From Phocaeicola plebeius DSM 17135 (lineage in GTDB: Bacteria; Bacteroidota; Bacteroidia; Bacteroidales; Bacteroidaceae): 64,000 nt of DNA. A program made the translations under genes and the position numbers. The notes beneath the pieces are model-generated. The model did not search any database, was not told where the DNA came from, and saw only the letters and a list, made by a program, of their open reading frames with translations. Location of the stretch: assembly GCF_000187895.1 (NCBI RefSeq), contig NZ_DS990118.1, positions 1-64,000 on the forward strand, read 5' to 3'. Positions 7,803 to 16,653 of the stretch are shown piece by piece. The stretch's first letter is position 1. The number at the start of each line of letters is the position of its first letter.

Positions 7803-10520
7803 ATGAAACACAAATTACTGTTCTTCATGGCATTCTTCCTTCCTTGCCTTGTTTTTGCACAAGGAAATGTAAGCGTGAAAGGAAGTGTGATCGGAGCAGT
7901 AAGCAATGACCCTATTCCAGGTGTAATTGTGACGGTGACAGAACTGAACCGCCAAGTCACAACCGACGCGGACGGAAATTTCACCATCCGAAATATTCAG
8001 CCGGGAACTTACGTCATTCAGCTTAACTCCGTAATGATTACGCCCAAGAGTGTCTCCATTGAAGTAGAAAACTTAGGCGTAACTGAACTAAAACCTATCC
8101 GAGTAACTGAACTTAACGCAAACGAAGACGTGTCCATGATTGGTATCATTGATGCCGGTATGGTGGATGATGACGTGGAAACCTCTGGGCAGGATGTCAG
8201 CTCTACCGTGATTCTATCAAATGATATTTTCCTGAACAAAGCTGCCTATCAGCTTTCACCTGCACGCTTCTCTCCGCGTGGATACAATAGCACACAGGAA
8301 GTAAAATACATCAATGGCGTAGAATTCAACGACCAGAACAGAGGTGTATTCAACTATGCGGCAGTAGGTGCACTGAACGACATGACACGTAACGGTGATG
8401 TCACCAATTTCACAGCTCCTTCATCTTTTACTTTTGGTGAGTTAGGAGGTACGGAAAACATCAACATGCGTGCCAGCAACTATACTCCTGGAGGAAAGTT
8501 AACCTTAAGCTATACCAACCGAAACTATTATCTCCGTGGCATGTTTACCTACTCTACCGGACTGAAGGACAATGGATGGGCATTCACGACTTCTATTGGT
8601 GGACGCTATTCGAATGAAGGTAACATCGACGGTACTTTCTACAAAAACGTATCTTTTGCCTTCTCGGCAGAAAAGCAATGGAAAGGAGGAGAACATAGCC
8701 TGTCAATGGTAGCTTTTGTATCACCGGTACAACGCGGACAACAAGGTAGCTCTTACCGTGAAGTGTATGAACTGACAGGAAACTACCTTTACAACCCGAA
8801 CTGGGGATATCAGGACGGGAAAAAAAGAAATGCAAAGGTAGTTACGGCATTCGACCCGACAGCTATCATTTCACACATCTGGAAAATCAACGACAACATG
8901 ACGCTGACGACAGGTGTAGGAGCACATTATGCCCGCTACGGAAATACGGCACTCAACTGGTACAATGCCCCAGACCCTCGTCCGGACTATTACCGCTATC
9001 TGCCTTCCTACTTTGAAAATGAATCAACTCAAGCAAGATACAAAGAATTGTGGAGCAGTAACCAGACAAGCTTTACACAAATCAACTGGGATGATCTCTA
9101 TCTGGCGAATGCCAACAACATACGCAACGGCAATGGAGCTGCAGTTTATATGCTGGAAGAACGCCGCAGTGACCTGCTGGAAACGTCATTCAACTCGACC
9201 TTGAATGCACGCATGAGCCGCCATTTCGATATCACTGCAGGAGTGGGTGCACGCTACACTCAATCACGCCAGTTCAAAACTGTAGCCGACCTGCTGGGAG
9301 CAGAATATGTGCTGGATATTGACAAGTTTGCAGAACAAGATTTCTCCGGTGATCCGGATAAAATTCAGAATGACTTGAACCGCCCGCAAAGAAAAGTATA
9401 CGAGGACGGCATCTTCGGTTATAACTATAATCTGAACATTTACTCACTGAATGCCTGGGTTGTCAATCAGTATCACTCACGCTACTGGGATTATTATTAC
9501 GGTATGAAACTAACTTATACCAGCTTCCAGCGTGATGGTAAGATGCGCAACGGACGTTATCCTGACAGTTCTTTCGGTAAAGGTATGCGCCACCAGTTTA
9601 CAGACTTGATGGTGAAGGGAGGATTGACTTACAAGTTCAACGGACGCCACATGATTAATGCCAACATCAGCTACGGAAGTGAAGCTCCGCTGCCCAACGA
9701 AGCATACGTTTCACCGCGTATCACTGACCGTACCATTGATGATATAAAGAGCGGACGCATTCTTTCTGCCGACATCAATTACATTTTCTCAACTCCACGC
9801 CTGGCCGGACGTATCGGAGTGTTCCAAACTAACTTCTATGACCAGATGGAGCGTAGCAGTTACTATGACGGCATTGAAGGTACATTCATCAACCACGTAC
9901 TGTATGGAGTAAACCGTATTCACAGAGGTATCGAACTGGGAGCAACCTACAAACTGGATGATCACTGGAGCTTTGACCTGGCAGGAACCGTAGGTGAATA
10001 TTATTACAGCAACAACCCGGATGGTATCAAAAACTCTGAAAACGGAAAGATTGTAGAAAGAGAACAGGTATACATGAAAGATGTCTATGTGGGTGGAGTA
10101 CCACAGATTGCCGGTACATTTGGAATCCGTTACTTCATTAAATACTGGTTCTTAGGAGCCAACTTGAATGGATTTGCACGTAATTACATTGAAGCTGCTC
10201 CTCTCCGTCGTCTGGCTTCAAGTTATACAGAAGTAACCCCCTATAACCAGTACTATGATGCTTTCAAGCAACTGACTACACAAGAACGTTTCCCAGCTGC
10301 TTATACCTTGGACCTGTCAGTCGGAAAGATTTTCTATCTGCCTGGAAGACAATCTATCAACTTCAATCTTTCTCTGAACAATGTATTAAACAAGAAAGAT
10401 ATCTGCACCGGAGGATATGAACAAGGACGATTCGACCTTGAACATCCGGAACGTTTTGGAGGAAAATACTATTACATGCAGGGAATTAACTGCTTCCTGA
10501 ATGTGAGCTACCGTTTTTAA
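7803..10520 (+). CDS. TonB-dependent outer membrane receptor with CarboxypepD_reg-like domain
   Basis: The 905-residue protein has a signal peptide ending near residue 20 (LVFAQG). An N-terminal carboxypeptidase-regulatory-like beta domain follows (about 22-105: VKGSVIGAVSNDPIPGV, DADGNFTIRNIQPG). Then come a plug region (about 125-240) and a large beta-barrel ending in YRF, the terminal aromatic typical of outer membrane proteins. It is shorter than typical SusC proteins, no SusD gene is adjacent, and the SusC signature around the plug is not obvious. In this operon it is the candidate importer of nucleic acid fragments. That substrate is inferred from the nuclease neighbours. Confidence 0.9.
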   Translation: MKHKLLFFMAFFLPCLVFAQGNVSVKGSVIGAVSNDPIPGVIVTVTELNRQVTTDADGNFTIRNIQPGTYVIQLNSVMITPKSVSIEVENLGVTELKPIRVTELNANEDVSMIGIIDAGMVDDDVETSGQDVSSTVILSNDIFLNKAAYQLSPARFSPRGYNSTQEVKYINGVEFNDQNRGVFNYAAVGALNDMTRNGDVTNFTAPSSFTFGELGGTENINMRASNYTPGGKLTLSYTNRNYYLRGMFTYSTGLKDNGWAFTTSIGGRYSNEGNIDGTFYKNVSFAFSAEKQWKGGEHSLSMVAFVSPVQRGQQGSSYREVYELTGNYLYNPNWGYQDGKKRNAKVVTAFDPTAIISHIWKINDNMTLTTGVGAHYARYGNTALNWYNAPDPRPDYYRYLPSYFENESTQARYKELWSSNQTSFTQINWDDLYLANANNIRNGNGAAVYMLEERRSDLLETSFNSTLNARMSRHFDITAGVGARYTQSRQFKTVADLLGAEYVLDIDKFAEQDFSGDPDKIQNDLNRPQRKVYEDGIFGYNYNLNIYSLNAWVVNQYHSRYWDYYYGMKLTYTSFQRDGKMRNGRYPDSSFGKGMRHQFTDLMVKGGLTYKFNGRHMINANISYGSEAPLPNEAYVSPRITDRTIDDIKSGRILSADINYIFSTPRLAGRIGVFQTNFYDQMERSSYYDGIEGTFINHVLYGVNRIHRGIELGATYKLDDHWSFDLAGTVGEYYYSNNPDGIKNSENGKIVEREQVYMKDVYVGGVPQIAGTFGIRYFIKYWFLGANLNGFARNYIEAAPLRRLASSYTEVTPYNQYYDAFKQLTTQERFPAAYTLDLSVGKIFYLPGRQSINFNLSLNNVLNKKDICTGGYEQGRFDLEHPERFGGKYYYMQGINCFLNVSYRF

Positions 10521-10548
10521 TCATTAACCTACATAAAACTTAGAATAT

Positions 10549-11940
10549 ATGAAACTTTTAAGAAATATCAGTCTGCCACTCATTGCCTCACTCGCCCTCT
10601 TCGCTTGTGAACGAGACTATGATGCTCCTCTCTTGACAGAACCTGAATACACAGGTCCGGCAGCCAATATCACGATTTCAAAATTGCGTACAGAAAATGC
10701 AGCAGCAACTGATAAGGCTCCTATCATCATTACGCAAGACCAAGTGCTTAAAGCCGTTATCACAGGTAACGATGAGTCAGGAAATATCTTCAAGAAAATC
10801 TATCTGCAAGATGAAACAGGGGCCATTGAGATGGAAGTAGACCAAAGCAGCGTATATAACTATTATCCGGTAGGTCAGACAGTATATGTAGACCTGAACG
10901 GATTAAGTATTTCTGTATACGGTGACGAACAACAGCTAGGACATCCTGAAGGATATTTGTATCGTACACCGTGGGAAGATTTTGAAAAGCATGTAAGCAA
11001 AGACGGATGGGCTAATCCTGAAAATGCCAAACCTATTGTAATTGATGATATCAGTACAGTCAATGCTGCTCCCGATAACTATAAATTCAAATTAGTGCAA
11101 TTTACCGGGGTTACTTTCCAAAATGGTGGAAATGGTATCTTTGCCCCTGAAGATGGTTATGGGGAGGAAAACATCACCGACAGCCATGGAAATACTTTAA
11201 TGGTCCGTACCAGCAATTATGCCAGCTTTGCAGGTAACAAGCTTCCGGAAGGGAAAGGTAATGTAACAGGTATCTTAGGACGGTTCAGAGGTACTTGGCA
11301 GCTTACTTTACGCACTGCTGATGACGTAAGCGACTTTACCGGAAGCACTGAAGAAGGTGGAGATGAAGGTGGAGAAACTCCAAGTGGTGAAACTGTTTTA
11401 TTCCAGGAATCTTTTGGAACTCCTGAAAAGAGTGGAAATTACTGGCCATATTTTAGTGACTACACTGGATTTGATAACCCAACCAGCATGTTTGAGAACA
11501 CATCGGAAGAAAAAGCATCCGTACGCATTGTTAGCAATCTTACTAATGTCTGGTTCCCTGGTACAAAAGATGTAGCAATTGCTATCAAAAATATCAATGC
11601 ACAAGGAAATACATCTGCTACTTTAGAATATCAAGTAGGCGCAAATGTTTATAATGCGGGAGAAAAACAAGATTTAAAAACACTGAGAGTTAAATGTAAT
11701 GGACAAGAATTAACTATTCCTAGTAAAGAAGTAACCGGTGATGCCAAACAAGGAAATACTCCATTCAAAATGACGATTGAAAATGTAACAATATCTGACA
11801 ATACAACTTTAGAGTTCTATTGTACCACACCAGAAAACACTTATGGTTTACGCTTATATAGCGTCAAACTCTATGTTCCAGGAAGTGGTAGCACCGGCGG
11901 TGACGGAGGTACAACCATCGAACCCACCCCCAACAACTAA
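10549..11940 (+). CDS. DUF5689-type lipoprotein
   Basis: The 463-residue lipoprotein has a signal ending LALFAC (Cys20), followed by ERDYD, again acid-rich. Residues about 40-275 look like DUF5689, a domain with an OB-fold-like core (ITISKLR, IYLQDETGAIEMEVD, VTGILGRFRGTWQLTLRT). Residues about 290-455 form a jelly-roll domain of the choice-of-anchor J kind (VLFQESFGTPEKSGNYWPYF). OB folds often bind nucleic acid, so this protein may be the surface binding partner of the TonB receptor, in the place SusD has in PULs. That role is inferred. It starts 28 bp after the receptor gene. Confidence 0.8.
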   Translation: MKLLRNISLPLIASLALFACERDYDAPLLTEPEYTGPAANITISKLRTENAAATDKAPIIITQDQVLKAVITGNDESGNIFKKIYLQDETGAIEMEVDQSSVYNYYPVGQTVYVDLNGLSISVYGDEQQLGHPEGYLYRTPWEDFEKHVSKDGWANPENAKPIVIDDISTVNAAPDNYKFKLVQFTGVTFQNGGNGIFAPEDGYGEENITDSHGNTLMVRTSNYASFAGNKLPEGKGNVTGILGRFRGTWQLTLRTADDVSDFTGSTEEGGDEGGETPSGETVLFQESFGTPEKSGNYWPYFSDYTGFDNPTSMFENTSEEKASVRIVSNLTNVWFPGTKDVAIAIKNINAQGNTSATLEYQVGANVYNAGEKQDLKTLRVKCNGQELTIPSKEVTGDAKQGNTPFKMTIENVTISDNTTLEFYCTTPENTYGLRLYSVKLYVPGSGSTGGDGGTTIEPTPNN

Positions 11941-11955
11941 TGTACACACCAAACT

Positions 11956-13005
11956 ATGAAAGTCATGAATAAACGATTACTTATTTTCACTTTGTTCATT
12001 ACTTGTATATATACAACCAGTCTGTTTGCACAAGACAGACTGGGCGTCTATGCAGCCGCATTCTACAATTTAGAAAACCTTTGGGATACGGTGGATGACC
12101 CTAATAACAAGGGCGACGATGATTTCACTCCGGAAGGACAGTATGAATGGACTCAGACCAAGTACGAGCAAAAGTTACAGAATATTGCCAAGGTAATCTC
12201 TCAACTGGGAAGAGATTATTGCCCGGCAGGTCCAGCTATCATTGGTATCTCGGAAGTGGAAAACCGGAAAGTATTGGAAGACCTGACAAAAACAGCTCCA
12301 ATCAGCGGAATGGGATATGAAATCGTACATTTCGAATCACCCGACCACAGAGGTATTGACGTAGCGGCCTTGTACAACCCCAAATTGTTCAAGCTGATTG
12401 ACGCAAGAACTTATCCTTTCAACAAGCCAGATATGCCCAATTATAAGACACGTGATATTCTGCTTGTAAGTGGTATACTGGCCGGAGAACCGTTCCACCT
12501 GATTGTGAACCACTGGCCTTCACGTTACGGCGGTTCTGCTTCTTCTCCGCTGAGAGAATTTGCTGCCAGCATCGTGAAACACATTGGCGATTCTATCCAT
12601 GCACAGAATCCGGAAGCAAAAGTGCTCATTGTAGGCGACTTGAATGATGACCCGTTCAACAAGAGCTGCAGCGAGGTACTGGGCGCTAAAAAGAATATCA
12701 AGGAAGTAAAACCTGACGGGTATTACAATGCCACTTGGAAATTGTATGATCAGGGTATCGGTTCTCTCTGCTACCAAAACCAATGGAATTTGTTCGACCA
12801 ACAGATTATATCAGGCAACCTGATTGGCAAGGACCGCAGCACATTGAAATTCTGGAAGAGCGAAGTATTCAACCGTCCATTCCTGCTTCAAAAGGAAGGA
12901 AAATACAAAGGGTATCCACTTCGTACATTCTCGGGTACCACATTCCAGAATGGATTCAGTGACCACTTGCCGACCCTCACCTATTTTGTCAAGGTAATGA
13001 AGTAA
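11956..13005 (+). CDS. Secreted endonuclease/exonuclease/phosphatase family protein
   Basis: The 349-residue protein has a signal peptide ending near residue 26 (TTSLFAQ). A complete EEP (DNase I-like) fold follows: Asn38 in FYNLEN, Glu100 in IGISEVEN, His131 and Asp135 in DHRGIDVA, His186 in NHWPSR, Asp228-x-Asn230 in GDLNDDP and the terminal Ser335-Asp336-His337 triad. All expected catalytic residues are present. It is not a lipoprotein, so a periplasmic location is likely. As last gene of the operon it could trim oligonucleotides after import. The substrate (DNA, RNA or another phosphoester) cannot be read from the sequence. A second ATG lies at 11965. Confidence 0.9.
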   Translation: MKVMNKRLLIFTLFITCIYTTSLFAQDRLGVYAAAFYNLENLWDTVDDPNNKGDDDFTPEGQYEWTQTKYEQKLQNIAKVISQLGRDYCPAGPAIIGISEVENRKVLEDLTKTAPISGMGYEIVHFESPDHRGIDVAALYNPKLFKLIDARTYPFNKPDMPNYKTRDILLVSGILAGEPFHLIVNHWPSRYGGSASSPLREFAASIVKHIGDSIHAQNPEAKVLIVGDLNDDPFNKSCSEVLGAKKNIKEVKPDGYYNATWKLYDQGIGSLCYQNQWNLFDQQIISGNLIGKDRSTLKFWKSEVFNRPFLLQKEGKYKGYPLRTFSGTTFQNGFSDHLPTLTYFVKVMK

Positions 13006-13026
13006 GAGAAAACATATCTCTTCATA

Positions 13027-13066
13027 AAGAAAGCCGTTCCGTCCACACAATCGGAACGGCTTTCTT
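13027..13066 (+). terminator. Intrinsic terminator of the nuclease operon
   Basis: The 14-bp arms AAGAAAGCCGTTCC (13027-13040) and 13053-13066 are perfectly complementary around a 12-base loop, and T-rich sequence follows. It lies 21 bp after the operon's last stop codon. Confidence 0.9.
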
Positions 13067-13100
13067 CTTTGCATTTAAAACCTCTTCGAATGCAATTTAA

Positions 13101-13188
13101 ACTACTACGTAGTAGTGTCTCCGTTACCCCGCAGTAACAGACCGACTACTACGTAGTAATTCATTCATTACCCCGTAGTAAAATTTCC
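13101..13188. repeat. 22-bp-period palindromic array A (four units)
   Basis: Four near-palindromes are centred at 13108.5, 13130.5, 13152.5 and 13174.5, which is an exact 22-bp pitch. Units 1 and 3 carry ACTACTACGTAGTA; units 2 and 4 carry TTACCCCGYAGTAA. The pair therefore also forms a 44-bp direct repeat. About eight less conserved bases separate consecutive palindromes. The array begins 34 bp after the nuclease-operon terminator and runs into the last codons of the convergent hydrolase gene (stop at 13161-13163). See array B at 25790-25899. Confidence 0.85.
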
Positions 13189-13985
13189 TCCAAATCATCC
13201 GGCACATAAACCATTCCGCTAAACTGCGAAGCCGCTTCTGCCGTATAACGCGCCTTGCGGGTGGATAGTGTCTTGTCTTCCGTGTGATACAGCAGTAGAT
13301 TCTTCACTCCAAGCTGAGCTGCTAACCGTCCGGCATCCAAAGCCGTGCTATGATGTTTCTCGTAGGGTTTAAACCGTTCCCGGTCTTCATACAAGCAGAA
13401 CGCCTCACACAGCAGCCAGTCGGCTCCTTCCGCATACATCTGGTTACATGCATTATAAGGTTCATCACCCAGACAAACCAGTGATTGTCCGTCGGGAAGA
13501 CAGGTACGGAAACCAAACTGTTTCTCCTTTGTAGAGGCAATGTCAAAGCTTTCCACTTCCAGGCCGATGGCCTGAAATTTCTCTCCGCTCTTCACCTCAC
13601 ACAACAGTATCTCTTCTCCTAAACGGGCCACAATCTTCTTGGGCAAAGTCATCCGGCAAATCCAGTCGAGCACTTGTACCACCTTGTCATGCCCATATAT
13701 ACGTAGTTCGCCCTGGTACTCTCCCTTCTGAATAGCCTGAACCACCATGCGAATCATCCATATCACACCCAGTATATGGTCGGTGTGTGCATGCGTCACA
13801 AATATCTCATGAATGCCGGACAACGGGATATGTGTCTTCTGCAACTGCGACAGAATGCCGTTGCCTCCTCCGGCATCCACTAAAAAGTATTTATCCTCCC
13901 GGCACAAGGCAAAACAGGTATTGTAGCAGGCTACGGTGGCCGCATTTCCCGTACCCAGCATAATAAGTTTCATCGAATTTTCCAT
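13161..13985 (-). CDS. MBL-fold metallohydrolase, RNase Z-like
   Basis: The 274-residue protein carries the metallo-beta-lactamase zinc motif His65-x-His67-x-Asp69-His70 in THAHTDHILG, after an N-terminal MKLIMLGTGNA strand typical of RNase Z and arylsulfatase-type relatives. A later His in YEKHHSTALD fits the last metal ligands. At 274 residues it is shorter than usual tRNase Z, so it may be a phosphodiesterase paralogue and not the tRNA 3'-processing enzyme. There is no signal peptide, so it is cytoplasmic. A TATCTTTG box at 14011-14018 on the minus strand is placed to start transcription about 20 bases before the ATG. Its last codons are built from repeat array A. Confidence 0.85.
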   Translation of the reverse strand: MENSMKLIMLGTGNAATVACYNTCFALCREDKYFLVDAGGGNGILSQLQKTHIPLSGIHEIFVTHAHTDHILGVIWMIRMVVQAIQKGEYQGELRIYGHDKVVQVLDWICRMTLPKKIVARLGEEILLCEVKSGEKFQAIGLEVESFDIASTKEKQFGFRTCLPDGQSLVCLGDEPYNACNQMYAEGADWLLCEAFCLYEDRERFKPYEKHHSTALDAGRLAAQLGVKNLLLYHTEDKTLSTRKARYTAEAASQFSGMVYVPDDLEEILLRGNE

Positions 13986-14331
13986 ACAATGTATCCTTTA
14001 AAACACAGGACAAAGATACAAATTTCCTGCTTTTATTTTTTTAACACATAAGGATTCTTACCACTATCCCCTTCTTTCCTCAAAATAAGGCACCGAGATT
14101 TCAACATAAACATAAAATACAATAAGTCCCTTGCAGGAGACTTTTCCTATTCTTCACGTAAGATATTGAAAATTCGATTTTTCGGGTTGTTGTACTTTTG
14201 CCAATAAGCTTGCACGGGAAATTACCTTTTATACATATTGTATGAACTACAAAAACATCGCATCACGATATTGTATCAAATAAGATATTTACCCTATTGA
14301 ACAATAAGGTTTTACACACATAAGACAGCCT

Positions 14332-14363
14332 ATTGCATATATCAATAAAAAAAACGTCCTTTG
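14332..14363 (+). promoter_or_regulatory. Candidate promoter of the xylose operon
   Basis: ATTG (14332-14335) and GTCCTTTG (14356-14363) are separated by 20 bases, the spacing of Bacteroides -33 and -7 boxes, and would start transcription a few bases before the ATG at 14381. A second possible -7 box, TACTTTTG, lies at 14193-14200 but lacks a partner at the right distance. The remaining 395-bp space from 13986 is AT-rich; no gene is seen in it. Confidence 0.45.
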
Positions 14364-14380
14364 CGGTGTAGACAGAAAAA

Positions 14381-15109
14381 ATGCTTATGGAATACACTGA
14401 ACAATTAGCCAATAATCACATCTCGGTAGACTGCGTTGTTATCGGATTCGATGGAGAGAAACTAAAGGTGTTGCTCGTAAAAAGAATGGGGGAAGAAAGT
14501 GGAGAAGTTTTCCATGATATGAAACTCCCCGGAAGCCTTATTTATATGGATGAGGACTTGGATGATGCGGCCAAACGAGTGCTTCGTGATTTGACTGGAC
14601 TCAAGAACGTAGACCTGATGCAGTTCAAGGCATTCGGTTCAAAGGACCGTACCAAGAATCCCAAAGATATACACTGGCTGGAAAGAGCCGAAAAGGCCAA
14701 AGTAGAGCGGATCGTGACCATCGCCTACTTTGCCATGGTAAAAATAGACAAGACCCTCAACAAGAACTTGGATGAATACAAGGCAGAATGGGTAGCGCTG
14801 GAAGAGGTAAAGGACCTGGCATTCGATCACAATCTGATTATTGCAGAAGCCATGAAGTTTATCCGGCAGCACATCGAATTCAACCCGTCGTGTATCTTCG
14901 AACTGCTTCCACGGAAATTTACTGCTCTGCAACTGCGAATGCTGTATGAGGTGATTTACGGCAAGGCACTGGATGTACGCAACTTCCATAAGAAGATTTC
15001 CATGATGGAATACATCGTGCCGACGGAAGAATACGAACAGGGAGTATCTCACCGAGCCGCAAGATATTATCGGTTTGACCGGAAAATCTACAACAAGACA
15101 AGAAGATAA
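14381..15109 (+). CDS. xylR: Nudix-family transcriptional regulator of xylose use
   Basis: The 242-residue protein has an N-terminal Nudix-like domain (about 12-145: VDCVVIGFDGEKLKVLLVKR, MKLPGSLIYMDEDLDDAAKRVLRDLTG). The Nudix box is degenerate: the REUXEEXGU core is not intact. A C-terminal winged-helix domain follows (about 160-242: FTALQLRMLYEVIYG, ARYYRFDRKIYN). This is the architecture of Bacteroidetes sugar regulators related to AraR, in which the Nudix fold has become a ligand sensor. It sits 20 bp ahead of xylulokinase, so it is almost certainly the local D-xylose-responsive regulator. Sugar binding and DNA target are inferred from context. Confidence 0.85.
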   Translation: MLMEYTEQLANNHISVDCVVIGFDGEKLKVLLVKRMGEESGEVFHDMKLPGSLIYMDEDLDDAAKRVLRDLTGLKNVDLMQFKAFGSKDRTKNPKDIHWLERAEKAKVERIVTIAYFAMVKIDKTLNKNLDEYKAEWVALEEVKDLAFDHNLIIAEAMKFIRQHIEFNPSCIFELLPRKFTALQLRMLYEVIYGKALDVRNFHKKISMMEYIVPTEEYEQGVSHRAARYYRFDRKIYNKTRR

Positions 15110-15129
15110 TTTTAAAAGACTATATAACG

Positions 15130-16617
15130 ATGTATGTATTAGGTTATGACATAGGAAGCTCGTCTGTAAAGGCGAGTCTGGTCAATGTAGAAAGCGGAAA
15201 ATGTGCTGCATCTGCCTTTTTCCCGAAAACAGAGGCTCCGATTCTCGCTGTCAAACAGGGATGGGCTGAACAGGACCCGCAGAGCTGGTGGGATAATTTG
15301 AAACTGGCTACACAAGCCGTTCTCACTGCTTCTGGTGCAAAAGCAGAAGAAATCAAGGCTATCGGTATTTCTTATCAGATGCACGGTCTGGTCTGCGTGG
15401 ACAAGAACCAGCAAGTGCTCCGTCCTTCTATTATATGGTGTGACTCCAGAGCTGTACCATACGGCCAAAAGGCTTTTCAGACATTGGGAGAAACACAATG
15501 CTTGTCACACTTGCTGAACTCACCGGGCAACTTCACGGCTTCCAAACTAGCTTGGGTAAAGGAAAACGAACCAGAAGTTTATGAACGCACCTATAAGGTG
15601 ATGCTCCCGGGTGACTATATCGCCATGCGACTGACTGGAGAAATCTGTACCACTGTTTCTGGCTTGTCGGAAGGCATGTTCTGGGATTTCAAGGAAAACA
15701 AGGTAGCTGATTTCTTGCTGGATTATTACGGTATCGACGCATCCTTGCTGGCTGACATCCGTCCGACCTTCTCTGAACAGGGAAAGGTAACAGAAAAAGT
15801 AGCTGCGGAATTAGGACTAAAAGCCGGTACTCCGGTAACTTACCGCGCCGGTGACCAGCCGAACAACGCTCTTTCTCTGAATGTATTCAATCCGGGTGAG
15901 ATTGCTTCTACAGCCGGAACTTCCGGAGTGGTATACGGAGTGAACGGTAGTGTCAACTACGACCCACAGTCACGCGTCAATACATTTGCACACGTCAACC
16001 ATACTGCTTCACAAACCCGTCTGGGCGTATTGCTCTGCATCAACGGTACGGGTATCCTCAATTCGTGGATGAAACGCACATTAGCTTCCGACCTCAGCTA
16101 TGCAGAAATGAACGAGGTTGCCGCTCAGGCTCCCATCGGTGCTGCCGGCATCAGCATCCTTCCGTTTGGCAACGGAGCTGAACGTATGTTGCAGAACCAG
16201 GAAACCGGATGTTCTATTCAGGGTGTCAACTTCAACTTGCATAACCGCAACCACTTGCTTCGTGCCGCTCAGGAAGGCATCGTATTCTCTTTCCGCTACG
16301 GTATCGACATCATGAAGGGCATGGGAATGGATGTACAGAAGATTCACGCCGGACATGCCAACATGTTCCTGAGTCCGCTGTTCCGCGACACGCTGGCCGG
16401 AGTCACAGGTGCTACCATCGAACTCTATGACACCGACGGTTCGGTAGGAGCGGCCAAGGGAGCCGGAATGGGTGCAGGCATCTACCGCGACAATGTGGAA
16501 GCTTTTGCCACTCTCGACAAACTGGCTGTCATCGAACCGAAAGCTGCCGACGAAGCTGCATACGCCGACGCATACGCACGTTGGAAAGAATGTCTTGAAA
16601 AATCAACAAACAATTAA
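15130..16617 (+). CDS. xylB: Xylulokinase
   Basis: This 495-residue protein is a FGGY-family kinase. The N-terminal phosphate loop reads GYDIGSSSVKA. MHGLVCVD and WCDSRA follow, and the catalytic Asp is in YRAGDQPNNALS. The C-terminal ATP-site glycines are in GAAKGAGMGAG. It phosphorylates D-xylulose to xylulose 5-phosphate, which enters the pentose phosphate pathway. The length is typical of the family. It is the second gene of the xylose operon, 36 bp ahead of xylose isomerase, which makes xylulose the expected substrate among FGGY sugars. Confidence 0.95.
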   Translation: MYVLGYDIGSSSVKASLVNVESGKCAASAFFPKTEAPILAVKQGWAEQDPQSWWDNLKLATQAVLTASGAKAEEIKAIGISYQMHGLVCVDKNQQVLRPSIIWCDSRAVPYGQKAFQTLGETQCLSHLLNSPGNFTASKLAWVKENEPEVYERTYKVMLPGDYIAMRLTGEICTTVSGLSEGMFWDFKENKVADFLLDYYGIDASLLADIRPTFSEQGKVTEKVAAELGLKAGTPVTYRAGDQPNNALSLNVFNPGEIASTAGTSGVVYGVNGSVNYDPQSRVNTFAHVNHTASQTRLGVLLCINGTGILNSWMKRTLASDLSYAEMNEVAAQAPIGAAGISILPFGNGAERMLQNQETGCSIQGVNFNLHNRNHLLRAAQEGIVFSFRYGIDIMKGMGMDVQKIHAGHANMFLSPLFRDTLAGVTGATIELYDTDGSVGAAKGAGMGAGIYRDNVEAFATLDKLAVIEPKAADEAAYADAYARWKECLEKSTNN

Positions 16618-16653
16618 ATATAACAATTCATTAACTTATAAAACAAAGATATT

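Noticed and set aside
13101..13188. CRISPR array
   Set aside because: The repeats are short and palindromic with spacers of only 7-8 bases, and no cas gene is present. The same holds for 25790-25899.
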